Positions 10,841 to 21,899 of a stretch of DNA of 64,000 nt are shown here, piece by piece. Position numbers and translations under genes: made by a program. This DNA comes from Tillandsia leiboldiana (Eukaryota > Streptophyta > Magnoliopsida > Poales > Bromeliaceae). The number at the start of each line of letters is the position of its first letter. Positions within the stretch are counted from its first letter, which is position 1. The notes under the pieces are model-generated. The model was not told the DNA's origin, did not search any database, and was given only the letters and a program-made list of their open reading frames with translations. The stretch spans positions 22,254,491 to 22,318,490 of the forward strand of contig CM055075.1 of the NCBI GenBank assembly GCA_029204045.2, given 5' to 3'.

Positions 10841-12179
10841 TGTTGGGTCGTATATAATACGGATCTAAATAGGGGAAGAAACACCTAGAGGGGGGTGAAT
10901 AGGTGTAAACGTATAAACACTCAAAAATCGTTGCGATAAAAAACCCAATGCGGAAATGAAAATAACTCGCAAGATTTTTACGTGTAAAACTCCATCACCG
11001 GAGTAAAAAACCACGGGACCGATAACACGGCAGAAATCCACTAGAATTAAAACACGTACAAGGTGATTTACCGTACACACTTACGACTCAACCTTTTCCA
11101 TACGCTCCTAGAGGATCTTCTCCGCTCGCTCCAGACGCTTCTCGAATCCACGATCTGCGCCCAACGCCGAATCCACGGCGTCCAACGTCGAATCCACGAC
11201 GTCCGACCGAATCCACGGTCTTCACCCAATAGCACCCTTCGAATCCACGAACGTGCCTCGCTCCGAATCCACGAGAGCGAATGAACCTTGAATCCATAAG
11301 GACACGCGAATCCACGCGCCGATTTTGGGGTAATCGTTGTTTTTTTGGGTGGTGATGATCCGCCGAATACTTAGATCAAAGATAGATCGGAAATACCATC
11401 TAAGTATTCATTAGTTTGATTCAACTCAAGATGTGAGTATGAAAACCTAGAATCAAACTAATCAATATAGATGAAGAAACATAGAGTATTCTCTAATGAT
11501 TTCCTTTCTTCTCTATATGTGGATCTATAGCCGTATAAGATGATATATGAAAATGACGGCTATGTGGATTGACCCTAGAAAGAAAGACATAGGGTCTATT
11601 TATAGGTTAGAAACCCTAGGAAGGAGATAAGAATCAAAAACCTGCCATTTCTGGAATTTTACGGACGGCGATCCGGATCGTGATAACTGAGATCCGGATC
11701 GTCATAACGAAACAGCCAATTCCAGAAAAAACGAAGGTTCGGGATCCGGATCATGTGACTACGATCCGGATCGTTCATACAGTTCACCAAACATCAACGT
11801 TCGGGATCCGGATTGCGAAGCAAGATCCGGATCGTTCAAGGTAGATGGTAAACTCAACGTTCGGGATCCGGATCAAGAGACTACGATCCGGATTGCGACG
11901 ATGTATGAACGAACCACCTTCGGGATCCGGATCGAACAACCTGATCCGGATCCTGAACATGTCCCAAGTCCAGTTTTTGATTTTTATGCAATGAAAGATT
12001 CTTCCAAGTGTTTCTACACTACAAGAAGTATTCGGATCACACAAATTCTTTAGTTAAACATACCTGATCCTTTTGAATTCTTCTTTCTTGAGATTGAGTT
12101 AAATGATTCAACTTTCTTCACCTTCAATCTTCAGGACTTGAAACTTTCACGAAACTACGCCAACTCAAATTCCGTAACA
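10841..12179 (-). repeat. C4 3' LTR (1339 bp)
   Basis: On the minus strand it runs from TGTTACGGAATTTG to CGACCCAACA. By eye it differs from the 5' LTR at 51127-52463 at only a handful of positions, so the insertion is young. It contains the CGG-core palindromes (about 11660-11960), TATA box (11597-11604, read as TATAAATA) and the GTGGATTC hairpin series (11134-11321). Confidence 0.9.
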
Positions 12180-12180
12180 A

Positions 12181-12192
12181 TCTCCCCCTTTG
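12181..12192 (-). other. Primary polypurine tract of C4
   Basis: The minus strand reads CAAAGGGGGAGA, one base from the LTR start. This is the expected plus-strand DNA primer. The same tract precedes the LTRs at 61382 and 63978. Confidence 0.8.
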
Positions 12193-13034
12193 GCGGTTTC
12201 GTGACAAAACACAGATCCACTAAAGAAAATTCAAAAAGATATTTTTGTTGCTATCACCATACAACAAAAATTTACAATGGAGATCCAAAATACAATACAT
12301 GAGTTAAACTCCTAAAACAGACTCTAGACTTAGACATCTGTACTCTCTGCAAAAAGAAATCATTCTTGACAAAAGAAATCGTTAGATACCTCAAGAATTT
12401 TGTATTATTCAAAAACCACAAACAGAGATGAAGTTTAAACTCATTTATACTTACCATGACATTTATATTCAGATATGTAAACTGATCATAGTTAAAAAAA
12501 CACCAACATATCTTCTTTGCACGTAAAAACCAAATGTCATGAACATGTTTGTGACAAACTAATATATATATAGATATGTAATTGATCAGAGTTAAGAACC
12601 AACATATCTTCTATGCAATCAAAAACCAAGTGTCACAAACTTGTTAGTGAACATCAACTTGTTAGTTATATTACATGCCCAAATAGTTAGCAAATAGTTA
12701 GTCGAGGCATGCATTCATACAGCTGAAAAACCTCAAGTTGAGAATGGAAGTTGGAGTAATACTTACCTTGATATTCATCCAGTTTTCATATCAAACATTG
12801 TTCACTTACCTTGATGTTTCATGCAGTCAACATTGTTCAAAGTTCTCTCTAACTCTCTCCCCCTTTTTGTCACAAAACAAAGCCAAAATGTAGTTAAGAC
12901 TACGAAATGTGAGGAGAGTAAAAAGTTCCAATAAAATGTAAAACCTGAGAACTAAGCTAACGTAAGTATAAAACTAAATCCTAAAATCGTAATCCTGCAC
13001 AAAAGGAAAGGAAAAGAAAATGAGTCAAAAGTAA
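12193..13034 (-). other. Non-coding region between the C4 3' ORF and the 3' LTR
   Basis: It is AT-rich with an imperfect tandem duplication of about 96 bp (about 12470-12565 and 12566-12655). Each copy contains GATATGTAA, an AGTTAA stretch, CCAACATATCTTCT and AAAAACCAA. It also holds the second PPT. No ORF is supportable. Confidence 0.6.
12856..12868 (-). other. Second polypurine tract upstream of the C4 3' LTR
   Basis: The minus strand reads AAAAAGGGGGAGA in the context TTTGTGACAAAAAGG. Equivalent copies are at 60809-60822 in C5 and 63358-63370 in C6. Multiple PPTs upstream of the 3' LTR are a known Sirevirus trait. Confidence 0.65.
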
Positions 13035-14507
13035 TCAGTTGTCAGAATCTGAGTCTTCAGAGCTTGTGCAACCCATCTTAGAGAGTATCTTTCGCATCCG
13101 CTTGTCCATTGAATTGATCTTCTTCGTTATGGTAATGTGAGCTGCCGTTGTAATTTCAAGCTCTTTGGTAATTCGTTGTTGCTCCGTCAAAATTTGTTCT
13201 TGCTTAACAGATAGTCGCTGTTGTTCCTTGATAATCGATGTTATTGATGCTTCATCATCTGTGCCAGTTGCTTGTTGAGATGGTGATGCGGCAGTGCTTG
13301 TACTGTGCTTTGTTCCAGATGTAGGAACTGGAGTGACATGCGGCAACTTATGGAGGGATTTGACAATAGTAGACTCATTTATCATGCTCAGACATTGATG
13401 ATAAGTTGTTGAAGTAATGTCAACCTGAAATTTCTGTAAAATCCTCATTATAATCAAGGGAAATGGAATTCTCTCAGTGGGGTGAGGATGCTCAACATAT
13501 CGCGCCATTCTATTCCAGATAATGTATGGAATGTTGATATTCAATGCCGTTGCCTCTGATCGATGTCCTATGAGATACAAAAACAGCAACCGGTCCCATC
13601 TCACAACCTTTGTCTGCATATTTGGAAGTATATTGTAGCATGTGATGAAGTTTAAGAAGCGATATTCAAGACGAAGTTCTTTAGAACGAACAGATTTTTC
13701 GGTTGATTGTGTTCCCTCGAGACAAATTCCCTCTATAACTTTTTGCCATAATGTGTTTGTCAAATTTACCCCCTTCAAGAAGTGAACTCCTTTCTTGCTG
13801 GCTTCCATTCCCAAAACCTCGCCAATCAATTGTGGAGTAATCTTAAACCTTGTGCCTTGGATGTTCGTGTAGAACTCCATAGGACCGTTCTCAACCTCTC
13901 GAAGATGTCGTGCATTAGTGTAGAAGGTCCTCACATGATGCAAACAGTAGCCAAGAGTTTCTGGGAAACGACATACTTGAATAAGGTTTGCTTGTTCAAT
14001 CAGAAGGCCAAAGGCAGGGGAGTGACCTTGCAGAGCCTCAATGTTAACATGCCTTTCACCAATGCATTCGCGATGTGCAAAGGCTCGAAGACGATCAGTG
14101 TTAACGAATACTTCTTCCAAGCGATGTGGTGAGTCAGGAGCTATCGGCGTGTCAACATTAATGTCCTGTCGTAGCCCACAGCGTCTAGTTATTCTCTTTC
14201 TTTTCATGGAGATGATTGGTGCTGCCTTTGATGCTTTTCCTGGTCCTTTATTTGCCTTTTCTTTTGATTTAACAGACGCCTTTCTCCTTGAATCATCAGA
14301 CGGTTCTTGTTCATACATTGAGTCATCATCATCCGTCAATGCTGCCCAGTCAACCTCATGACAATCTACCTCTGTGTCACTGACCTCGACAAAATCACCT
14401 TTTTGTTGGAGGTTCTTGGCTCTCTTTAGTTTATTTGTAGGGCGAGTGTGTACCATTGAGACCAGGAGAAGGATTAACCAAGAGAAACACATTGAATTAA
14501 GTGCCAT
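13035..14507 (-). CDS. Sirevirus 3' ORF: putative plant transposon protein (Transposase_32-like) with coiled-coil tail
   Basis: This is a 490-residue frame from the ATG at 14507, in the env-like position between pol and the 3' LTR. In order it has a hydrophobic N-terminus (MALNSMCFSWLILLLVS), a basic/acidic low-complexity stretch, a central globular region and a coiled-coil tail rich in K, E and Q. It ends in the acidic GCTSSEDSDSDN. The central region includes YTNIQGTRFKITPQLIGEVL and RIPFPLIIMRILQKF, the pattern of plant 'putative transposon protein' (Transposase_32) domains. That match is from memory, and the function of these proteins is unknown. An ATG at 14456 (MVHTR) is an alternative start. 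The open frame upstream of 14507 runs into the leader intron acceptor, so 14507 is preferred. Homologous but damaged copies occur in C3, C5 and C6, and the conserved tail supports real coding. No fusion peptide or C-terminal anchor is visible, so calling it an envelope is not justified. Confidence 0.75.
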   Translation of the reverse strand: MALNSMCFSWLILLLVSMVHTRPTNKLKRAKNLQQKGDFVEVSDTEVDCHEVDWAALTDDDDSMYEQEPSDDSRRKASVKSKEKANKGPGKASKAAPIISMKRKRITRRCGLRQDINVDTPIAPDSPHRLEEVFVNTDRLRAFAHRECIGERHVNIEALQGHSPAFGLLIEQANLIQVCRFPETLGYCLHHVRTFYTNARHLREVENGPMEFYTNIQGTRFKITPQLIGEVLGMEASKKGVHFLKGVNLTNTLWQKVIEGICLEGTQSTEKSVRSKELRLEYRFLNFITCYNILPNMQTKVVRWDRLLFLYLIGHRSEATALNINIPYIIWNRMARYVEHPHPTERIPFPLIIMRILQKFQVDITSTTYHQCLSMINESTIVKSLHKLPHVTPVPTSGTKHSTSTAASPSQQATGTDDEASITSIIKEQQRLSVKQEQILTEQQRITKELEITTAAHITITKKINSMDKRMRKILSKMGCTSSEDSDSDN

Positions 14508-14537
14508 TGAACAAAATGCTTGAGTAAAGAAGGTGTC

Positions 14538-14917
14538 CTGTGAAAACCAACTCAAGAACACAAAAATTCTTAGTTTTCAAAAATTGAAAAAATTGTACCC
14601 AAACAATCATAATCATGTAGAGAGACTAAGAATCAAATTAGTTTTGCAAAAGGACTTTTAAAAATAGATCAATTGCATGAATTTCGAAAATCCTTATTAT
14701 ATGCCCTAAAACCGAAATTTTAGAAATCGAAGCCTAAAAATCCGTTAATCAGGAGAAAACCTAGCATATAATCAAAACTAAACAACCCAGAGTTCTTATT
14801 TCAAAAGAAATTTGATCAAAAACCATCCACAAACAAAATCGATCCAAGAATTTCGTACGTTTGAGGAGGAAAAGAGAAAAACGGTGAAAAACCGAGATTT
14901 TGATCAATAAAACTTAC
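14538..14917 (-). other. Predicted leader intron upstream of the 3' ORF
   Basis: On the minus strand the donor is CCAA/GTAAGT (G at 14917) and the acceptor is GGTTTTCACAG (ending at 14538), giving 380 bp. The ATG follows 31 nt later. C3 keeps the same arrangement at 29733-29353 (381 bp, acceptor TTCCACACAG). Retention of both splice sites in two diverged copies supports splicing. Confidence 0.6.
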
Positions 14918-15033
14918 TTGGAACTGAAGAACTTGAGTTAGAAAGCTTCCAAGGAGGATGAAATCTAGAGAGAAGCGCTCTGAAAACTTTTGAACAAAAG
15001 ATTGGAGTAAAAGAAATCAAAACCCTTTTGTTC

Positions 15034-15205
15034 TTTATAAAAACCTAGCCGCGATCCGGATCCTCCCGAGCTTGCGATCCGGATCGGCTACCCGCAGTGA
15101 AAAAACTGCGTTCGGGATCCGGATCGGCAGGTCCAATCCGGATCGTCAGCCCGCAGGAGAAAACCTGCGTTCGGGATCCGGATCACCTTGCCCGATCCGG
15201 ATCGG
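15034..15205 (-). promoter_or_regulatory. Internal promoter-like block of C4: six CGG-core palindromes and a TATA box
   Basis: Six copies of ATCCGGATC lie between 15205 and 15052, several as GATCCCGAACG on one side, followed on the minus strand by TTTTTATAAAG (about 15043-15033). The LTR U3 has the same layout: CGG-core palindromes joined to CCCGAACG, then TATAAATA. Between the palindromes are short hairpins such as CGCAG-CTGCG and CGCAGG-CCTGCG. Downstream come a leader with a predicted intron and the 3' ORF. C3 has the same block at 29848-30020. It is inferred to drive the 3' ORF. Confidence 0.6.
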
Positions 15206-16143
15206 CCCCAACTTTTTCTTTAGAAAAATTTCAGAGAAATTCAAGAAAAACCAGAAAAAGATTGTAAGCACAAAGGTGTATCAACTTTAAACAAAAAGCA
15301 TCGTTTCACACAACAAGAATTAGATTATGCCAAATCTATCAGTAATATCCAAAAATGAAACGAAAATTTACAAGAATTAAATCTCTTAAAGTTGAACACC
15401 TTCAATTACATCTAACTTGATCTTATGAGTAATGCCTTTATCAAATAATCAATTCGGTAAAGAAAATGAAATACAAAGATCAATAGATGTTTGAAATCCC
15501 AAATATGGTAGATAATATTTCTAGACAATCTGTTGAAGAGAGTGGCTCTTTGAGCATCTTTCTTTAAAATCCCACCTTATACCAACCTTGAAATTTGACA
15601 GAGTAAAGTATTTCAACATGCATTTTACTTAATCAAAAATTTGAACAACCATGCTTGGTATACATGTGGTAGCTGCACACAATACTCGGACGACCGAGGT
15701 GGTAGCTCTTTCCTCCATGTGGTGGTAGTTTTCACACTCCTCATTGGGATGTAACTCTTTCCACATCTTTTGAGCATTTTACATTATCTTTGACTCCCCC
15801 TCAATTGGCTATCAATTATTTAAGATATAAAGTATTCAACCAAAAATTGATCTCGATTTCATACTCGACTAAACAGTCAAATAAGATAATGACTATACCA
15901 AGAGATCATTGAGAGAGAAATTGACTTTGATCACTTTAGAAGATGATTTAATTAACATAAATGATCATTGCAACAAAGAAATATTATGATGGCAAAAGCA
16001 TAATAAATTTCTAAATGTGTGAACAGATGCAATTAAAGTCAATTAAGATCTATGCTCAATTACTATCCTATGTATAAACATAGATATTGAATAGAACAAA
16101 ACAAATACAAAACCTATTTTAAGCAAAGGTTTCAAAAAGAAGT
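15206..16143 (-). other. Spacer between C4 pol and the internal promoter
   Basis: There is no supportable ORF. It contains a purine-rich tract on the minus strand (GAGGGGGAGTC, near 15790) resembling the other PPTs, and repeated GTGGTAG motifs near 15665-15730. It is nearly colinear with 30020-30953 in C3. Confidence 0.55.
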
Positions 16144-17770
16144 TTATTTCAAAGAAAGCATACCAATTGCTTTTCGCAAATGAATAAAACGTTTTTGATC
16201 CAAAGGTTTTGTTAAAAAGTCAGCTAATTGATCTTCAGTTGAAACATATGAAAGTTGAAGAGTATTTGATTCAACTAGCTCTCTAAGAAAATGATATCTA
16301 AGTTCAATATGTTTTGTTCTAGAGTGCAACACAGGGTTTTTAGAAATGTTAATTGCACTTGTGTTGTCACAAAGAATTGTTACCGAAGATGCTGAAATGC
16401 GGAAGTCACTCAATACGCTTTTCATCCAAATGAGTTGAGTTGAGCAACTTCCAGCTGAAATGTATTCCGCTTCGGCAGTCGAGAGTGCTATGCAATTCTG
16501 CTTTTTACTGTGCCATGCAACAAGGCAATGGCCAAGATAGAAGCATGCGCCACTCGTGCTTTTCCGATCATCCACTGATCCTGCCCAATCGGCATCTGAG
16601 TATCCAACAATGTCCAGACTTGTTCCCATAGGATACCAAATTCCGAAATTAATTGATCCTTTGATGTACCGGATGATCCGTTTCACCGCTTTCAGGTGAA
16701 CCTCCTTTGGTGCTGATTGATATCTCGCGCAAATCCCAACACTAAAGGATATATCCGGGCGACTAGCCGTGAGGTAAAGTAGACTTCCAATCATACTTCT
16801 ATACAGTTTCTCGTCTACATTCTCACTATGTGATTCACTTCCAAGTCCCTTGTGGCTAGTTCCCATTGGAGTTGGAAAATCTTTACAATTTTCTAGATCA
16901 AACTTTTTGACCAACTCCAGTGCATACTTGGATTGACTCAAGTGAATACCTTCATCATTTTGTTTAATTTGCAATCCAAGAAAATAAGACAGTTCGCCCA
17001 TCATGGACATCTCAAATTCGCTTTCCATGGTCTCCGCGAATTTAGAAGCATCATTATCTTTTGTTGCACCAAATACAATGTCATCGACATAGATTTGTGC
17101 TACAATGAAATTATTTTGATAATGCTTCACAAAGAGAGTCCTGTCAGCTCCCCCTCGAGTATAGCCCTTCTCCAAAAGGTGCTTTGTTAACCTTTCGTAC
17201 CATGCTCGCGGTGCTTGTTTCAGACCGTAAAGAGCCTTTTTCAAACGAAAAACATGGTTAGGTTGTTTATGATCTACAAAACCTTTCGGTTGAGCTACAT
17301 AAACTTCCTCATTTAAAAACCCATTTAGAAATGCGCTCTTGACGTCCATTTGAAATAATTTGATTTTAAAATGACAAGCAATAGCAAATAATATACGAAT
17401 GGACTCGAGTCTAGCTACAGGGGCGAAAGTTTCGTCAAAGTCTATACCTTCTACTTGAGAGTAGCCTTGAGCAACTAGTCGTGCCTTGTTCCTGATGATA
17501 GTACCATCTTCATCTTTCTTGTTCTTGAAGATCCATTTGGTACCTATCACATTATGTTGCTTTGGAGGCTTCGTTAATTCCCAGACTTTGTTTCGCTCAA
17601 ATTGATGGAGCTCTTCCTGCATTGCTTTAATCCAGTAGTCATCCTGAAGAGCTTCATCTATTGTCTTTGGTTCGATTAAAGATACGTAGCAAGCAAATCC
17701 GCAAACCAACTGCCTTCGAGTTCTAACTCCTTCTTGTGGATCTCCAATGATGTTCGATTCCGGATGATCC
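16144..17770 (-). pseudogene. C4 reverse transcriptase and RNase H (3' part of pol)
   Basis: The frame is open from the L1 junction at 17770 to the stop at 16144. It encodes the Ty1/copia RT fingers (WIFKNKKDEDGTI), palm (FQMDVKSAFLNG and the catalytic YVDDIVFGAT) and RNase H (SDADWAGSVDDRKSTSG, LSTAEAEYISAGS, the CDNTSAINISKNP region and DQLADFLTKPL). It would copy element RNA into DNA in the cytoplasmic particle. There is no internal stop; it is inactive here because L1 is inserted between integrase and RT. The sequence upstream of 17770 that happens to stay open belongs to L1. Confidence 0.9.
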
Positions 17771-20700
17771 TGTAAAAACTCAAAATATTTTATTTTAATA
17801 AATAGTCTAAAAGTAAATTTTGACCTGGTTTTTGAATTCAAAAGACCTATGTTGATTTATCTAGTCAGTTGCCAGTGTGCGAGTTGCACGTTTTACGAGA
17901 TAAAAAGGCTACTTTCTAATCCGAACATGATCTTGGAAATCCGAGTTGACCGTTGCGATCGTCTCGTCGAACTGAGCGAGATTCATATTCAGCACTTTTC
18001 GATCTGACGGTCGGATCTTCCAGAAATCGATGAAGAAGCGAGTAAATAAACGCAATCATTGTGACAGTGCCTGTGCACAGTGTCACTTAAGTGGCCACTG
18101 TAGATGAACAGTAAACCTCAATTTCGGGACTACGGCGGTTGCAACGCTGACTGATTCACTGTTCGGAACCCAAACATAGTGATTCAGGTAGTCGTTTTGA
18201 TCCGTTTCGACGTTCTGAACACAATGGCACCGACGGAATTTCCGTCTGGCGACCCTAAGGCGTCGTGACGCGTGCCGAACTGTATAATTTACAGTATAGG
18301 ATGGAATTTAAAAATTCTGGAGCGAAATTTGAACGAACCAAAGTCGCTACCTGATAGGTTTCGTCGAGCCGGACGTCGTGGCGGTGTCAGATTTTCAGTT
18401 TGACCGTCCGGTTGTCTCGAAAGGCGTGAAATACGGCTAAAATACAGCTTTTTGCACAATGGTCCCTAGATTTGTTGCCTCGGAAAGCGTGCCACTCATG
18501 GGAGAGGGACCTAGATGTGAACAAAAGCCACGGTGAGGGGTCTGAACCCAAAATACCAAGTGTAGAGGGACTACCTTGTAATTGTAGCAAAACCCTATAT
18601 AATCTTGCCACTCGAGCTAGGGTTTTCGAAAACCCTCGTGGCCCTCCGCCCTTAGCCGCACACTCCAACAGAACCCTCTCCTCTCTCTCTCTGCGCACAT
18701 CCCACGCAACCGAAGCTTCGCACCGGGCCGCCACCACGTCGCCGGAGAAGAAGATCAAGAATCACCTTGATCGCGGGTGACTTGGAGTGAAGGGTGCTCG
18801 GGGGTGTCCTTAGTCGATCAATAACTCATCTGAGGACTCCCTGTGATGCCGCAACCAAGCTGCGTTGGACCCAGCCCTAGTCGCCGCCGAACGCCGTTGA
18901 GTGAGACGACCTCCTCCTTCCAAACTCCGGCGAAGAGAAAGTTTGGAAAAGACTTTAAACTTTTGGGTTTTTGATCCTTGAGAAGTCTTCCTGACGTCGA
19001 GGGGATCCTCCCTACGCAAACCCGAGCCCTCGCCGCCGTCCCCGTTGCCGGCAAAGGCTAGGTTCACCGGAAATTATCGTTTTCCGACGAACTCGGTTTC
19101 CGATTTTTCCAACCTTTGAACCTCGGATCAGAGCCGTTGATCTCTTCTCCTTGTGACTGCTCACTAACGCGCGAAGTTTCAAAGATGATCGGGTGAGTGG
19201 TTAAGGCCGCGCGGAGAAGCCCTAGAACCCGGTTTTCCTCCACCTTCGGCCGATCACGGCCCGTCCGCGCCGTCGCGGCCTTCCGACGCCGGCCACCTCC
19301 TGCTCCGAGACCCTGGCACCGAGTGGAACCTTTTGGTCCAAGTCCCACGGCCGAACCTAGCCGGCCGGAATCCGTCCATTAAAGCTCCTCCGAGCTTGCC
19401 CGATGCTCCTCCGCCGCGCCACGCCGCCCGCCTCCAGTACGCCCGACAACCACTCAGGTAGTTGCTCCTCTGATCCTCTAGAGTCTTTCCATCGTGTTGC
19501 ATGAGGATCTTGACGTCGGGTTTCTGCCACCACAGTTGCACCCGAATTTGCCTCAAGTTTAGCTCCGGCGATCCCCGCGACTCGGTGACTCCGGCAACCA
19601 TCCAGGTAACCTAGATGACCTCCTCTCGCTCCCCATTGTTTTAGGTTGGGTCAAAAGGGCCCCGGTTCCATGGACTTAATTCTTGCACACCGATATCACT
19701 ACTACGGGCTTAGCTCCGGCCGCCCGCCGCCTCCGGCCGCCGGGGCTCGACCCCGCTTGCACTAAACCTCTTCTGGAGACACCTCCTTAGCTGATGCTCA
19801 CCTCTGGAGCAGGTACTGCACCTGTGTTGCTTCAAGAACACCCAACCCGAGCTGGGACCATTGTGGGTGGTGCCTGGCTCCGGGCCACTGCTCCGGCCAA
19901 CCTCCGGCAAGCCCCAGGTGAGCCCCGTTGTACCTGGTCCATGCTGACCACCATGCTCTGGCTAACTCTCCGTGTTGGTCACGTATTAATTAAGTTTAGC
20001 ATAGTGGCTTGTTGGGCTTAGTGATTGTTGGGCCAACTTTGCCCTCGGGATCCGTGGCAGTCCAAACTTGTAAGCACGGCCTGGGTCCTCGCCGTAATGA
20101 ACACGCTGAAACTTACGGCGTCAATTTTGGACCCCCGGATTTCAAGAGCGAGTCGAAACGGATAATAAAATAGGATAATAAGGCGAATTGAAATATACTA
20201 CGGACCTAATTGCAAATTAGACACACAGGCTGACTTTAGACAGTGTTTTCTTACACCACTAGACACTTTGTTAGAGTCCCGTGGACTCTCGCTAATCGGA
20301 AATTGGGTTTGTATTCAAGTAAATCGACGACATTGCTCCTATTAGCATCGTCATTACTGTTGTGTCATCGTGGGTATGGGTTTGTGTGAGTCTATTACTG
20401 TTCTAAGCCCTTGTTCATTGGCCCAGTTGTTCAGCGCCAGCCTCCCCGGCAGTCTAGCGGGAGTATCGGGATCGGCCTGACATTCAGGTGGTTTATTTCC
20501 TTGTTCTAGCATCTAACTCTATCTATTGGGACGGGGGCAATTCTAAGTATACTGGGGTTTAATATTGATGGTGATGGCTTATGCATGTTAATGGGTTTTC
20601 GTCATAATGTTTAGCGTCGGTTTTCCGACGGTCGCTTTCCTTTTGATTATACATGATAGCGGGTTCTTTCGATCGCATAGTTACGGTTTTACTTTGAGCA

Positions 20701-21797
20701 TACATGTTGCCGTTTTACTTTTGTTATATATATTATGATGCTGACATGATGATGGTTATGGTTACTTGGCTCGAGGCTGTCACACGCGCACGACGCGGTT
20801 TGGGCCACCGCAAAGGGTGCGCTTTTCCCAAAAAAGTGTCTATGACCCGTGTATACCCACGAGGTGACGTAGTGGGGCCCCCTTATTAGTGGTGGGGTTG
20901 AGACCCGAGGTGCGAGCGGTGCGACCCGTCGGTTTAGTTTGTCCGGCGTGGTCGGGTTTCTGCAGGTACGGTGCGGGCCCGTCGTTTTAGCTGTCCGACG
21001 TGCCCGGTATTACAGGATGCAGGTGTACAGGTTGCCTTCCCCTCCTTGGGAGGATGGTTGCTCCAGTTGTCTTCACGGTTTGTTTACTATATTCTCCGCT
21101 TACTATTTCTGCGTCACTGACATCCCACTTCGTGACAGGTCCAGACGGGGAGAAGGTATGCGGTGGTGAGGACGGGACAGAGCAGCTGGGTCGCTGGTGG
21201 ACCCTTGGACCTGTATTTATTCTTTTCTTCTCGCTTTCATTACTTTAGTTATGTGAGTGGTTCGCGATAAACCTCGTGGGGTCGGCATGGATGTCGTGTA
21301 CGGGCTACATTTAGTGCCCCTGTGGAATATTTTTCCCCTTTTATTTCTATCGGCCATTTAAAAATCAAAAAGACGAAGCCAAAGAAAAGATTGCGAAAAC
21401 CGTTTTAAAATCTAAGTGTCCGTGTGGGCACTGGTTTCAAAACCCTGTGGATTTTATGGATTGCGAAAGGATTTCAAAACTTGGTGTCGGGTGGGCACCG
21501 CTTTCAACCTTGTGGATTCATGCTAATTTCGAAACTAGCTTTCAAAATGTAAGGCCGGTAGGCGCTCTTTCAAAACTGTGGATTTATCCTTTCCAATTGA
21601 CCGGCCATATGGTCATTTTCTTTTATTAGTTTAGAATGCTGGTTAATTGTTGGATTGATTGGCTGTGTATGTTGGCACATGTACTGAAACGCTACCGGGC
21701 ACGCACAGGTGAGACTCTGCCGTTTGCAGAGTGATCCTGTATGTGTGGCGGGAGTCTGGGCACGTGCCGGGGAAATGGGGTTCTCGTCTTAAACAAG

Positions 21798-21835
<38 letters not shown>

Positions 21836-21899
21836 CACGTCAAACATTCGCATTTATGAATCGTTTCCTTTCCCGCTAAAACAAACCCGGGCGTGAACA
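17771..21899 (+). repeat. L1 5' LTR
   Basis: A candidate TATA box TATATAAT is at about 18596-18603. A GC-rich stretch follows (18.8-20.0 kb), with short frames open on both strands that I treat as composition effects. An oligo-A tract lies near 21791-21830, and the end is GCGTGAACA, one base different from the 3' copy. Confidence 0.85.

Larger units (their letters stand above)
10841..17770 (-). mobile_element. C4, 3' half: Sirevirus from RT/RNase H to 3' LTR
   Basis: On the minus strand the order is RT-RNase H (17770-16144), a non-coding spacer, CGG/TATA promoter-like block (15205-15034), leader intron (14917-14538), 3' ORF (14507-13035), two polypurine tracts (12868-12856 and 12192-12181) and the 3' LTR (12179-10841). 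The LTR is followed by target duplication GTGCC. The 5' half of what appears to be the same element is at 51127-55432. The L1 insertion separates integrase from RT. Confidence 0.85.

Noticed and set aside
11088..11315. Open frame of 75-82 residues with GRRGF repeats in each younger Sirevirus LTR (also 36334-36582 and 51989-52504 and 62256-62504)
   Set aside because: The repeat is the GTGGATTC hairpin series. Unit spacing is not a multiple of three and the frame is broken in C1, so a conserved peptide is unlikely.
18472..19910. Several 60-160 residue frames in the L1 LTRs (also 24.4-26.1 kb and 57.4-58.9 kb)
   Set aside because: Frames shift between LTR copies and run on both strands. GC-rich composition explains them.
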